Shown: piece after piece, positions 50,060 to 50,204 of the stretch | Layout of the letters: each line of letters opens with the position of its first letter | How positions within the stretch are numbered: position 1 is the stretch's first letter | NCBI GenBank assembly: GCA_011321815.1 | Contig: DROS01000081.1 | Span: forward strand, 1 to 50,204 | Source: Gammaproteobacteria bacterium | Lineage (GTDB): Bacteria > Pseudomonadota > Gammaproteobacteria > SZUA-152 | Direction: 5' to 3' | DNA length: 50,204 nt | Made by a program: the position numbers and the translations under genes | Notes under the pieces: generated by a model | The model's database searches: none | What the model was told of the DNA's origin: nothing | The model's input: the letters and a program-made list of their open reading frames with translations, nothing else

Positions 50060-50204
50060 CTAGGAGTCTGTCGGACTTAGGGTGAATCTACTGCGAAAAA
50101 ACCATTTCGGCCCATTTTCTCGATCCTTTTCGTTGAATATGTCCAATATTCGCCTCAAACGATCAAAAAAATGGACTCAAAATGGTTTTCTCTCGCGACG
50201 ATTC
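50060..50204. repeat. palindromic MITE-like repeat, copy 2 (cut by window end)
   Basis: Begins with the same CTAGGAGTCTGTCGGACTTA as the copy at 48335 and runs to the window end. The internal stem differs from copy 1 on both arms together (AAAACCATTT on the left, AAATGGTTTT on the right), preserving base pairing. Confidence 0.85.

Overview
The window looks like a chromosome segment of a motile gammaproteobacterium of moderate GC. Three things point this way: a Pseudomonas/Vibrio-type flagellar block (flgA / flgMN-ycgR / cheV-cheR / flgBCDEFGHIJKL); the order uvrC-pgsA-tRNA-Gly-tRNA-Cys-tRNA-Leu, which I recall from E. coli (uvrC-pgsA-glyW-cysT-leuZ); and purL lying upstream of a glrK-qseG-glrR two-component locus, again as in E. 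coli. A PEP-CTERM protein and an arsenosugar-type radical SAM cluster suggest an environmental, biofilm-capable lineage rather than an enteric. I cannot name the genus.

Layout. 1-3540: HdeD-like membrane protein, a divergent enolase, phosphoglycerate mutase and a DedA protein. 3541-9643: PEP-CTERM protein (minus strand), periplasmic gamma-glutamyltransferase, a degenerate zincin-like protein, PpnN and adenylate kinase. 9893-13507: tRNA-Ala, an ECF sigma/zinc-finger anti-sigma pair (minus), and divergently arsS plus two rSAM-associated glycosyltransferases. 13514-28564: flagellar and chemotaxis genes with one clear sigma-54 promoter (flgB) and three sigma-28-like promoters (flgM, flgA, flgK). 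28652-32850: a lipoprotein, family-5-like uracil-DNA glycosylase, uvrC and pgsA.

33130-36459 is the accessory region. A 2.3-kb element bounded by 49-bp direct repeats sits in the 3' part of tRNA-Cys and separates it from tRNA-Leu. It holds an integrase C-terminal remnant, a two-gene winged-helix/nucleotidyltransferase cassette (AbiE-like) under a 24-bp perfect palindrome, and a shortened, frameshifted hsdM. A broken antitoxin/toxin pair follows tRNA-Leu.

36460-48338: purL, a PilZ-like protein, a PAP2 phosphatase and a small exported EF-hand protein, then a gene-free structured stretch ending in a strong terminator, then glrK-qseG-glrR and an orphan PhoQ-like kinase. Upstream of the EF-hand gene lie two exact TGTC-N10-GACA sites (the published GlrR recognition pattern), a third with one mismatch, and a consensus sigma-54 promoter. 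In E. coli this chromosomal slot holds the GlrR/sigma-54-driven sRNA gene glmY. Here the same regulatory logic appears to drive an EF-hand protein with a structured 3' region, which I consider the most interesting candidate system in the window.

48335-50204: two copies of a palindromic, MITE-like repeat whose arms differ in a compensatory way, a 35-residue membrane protein, and a membrane-anchored kelch-repeat protein.
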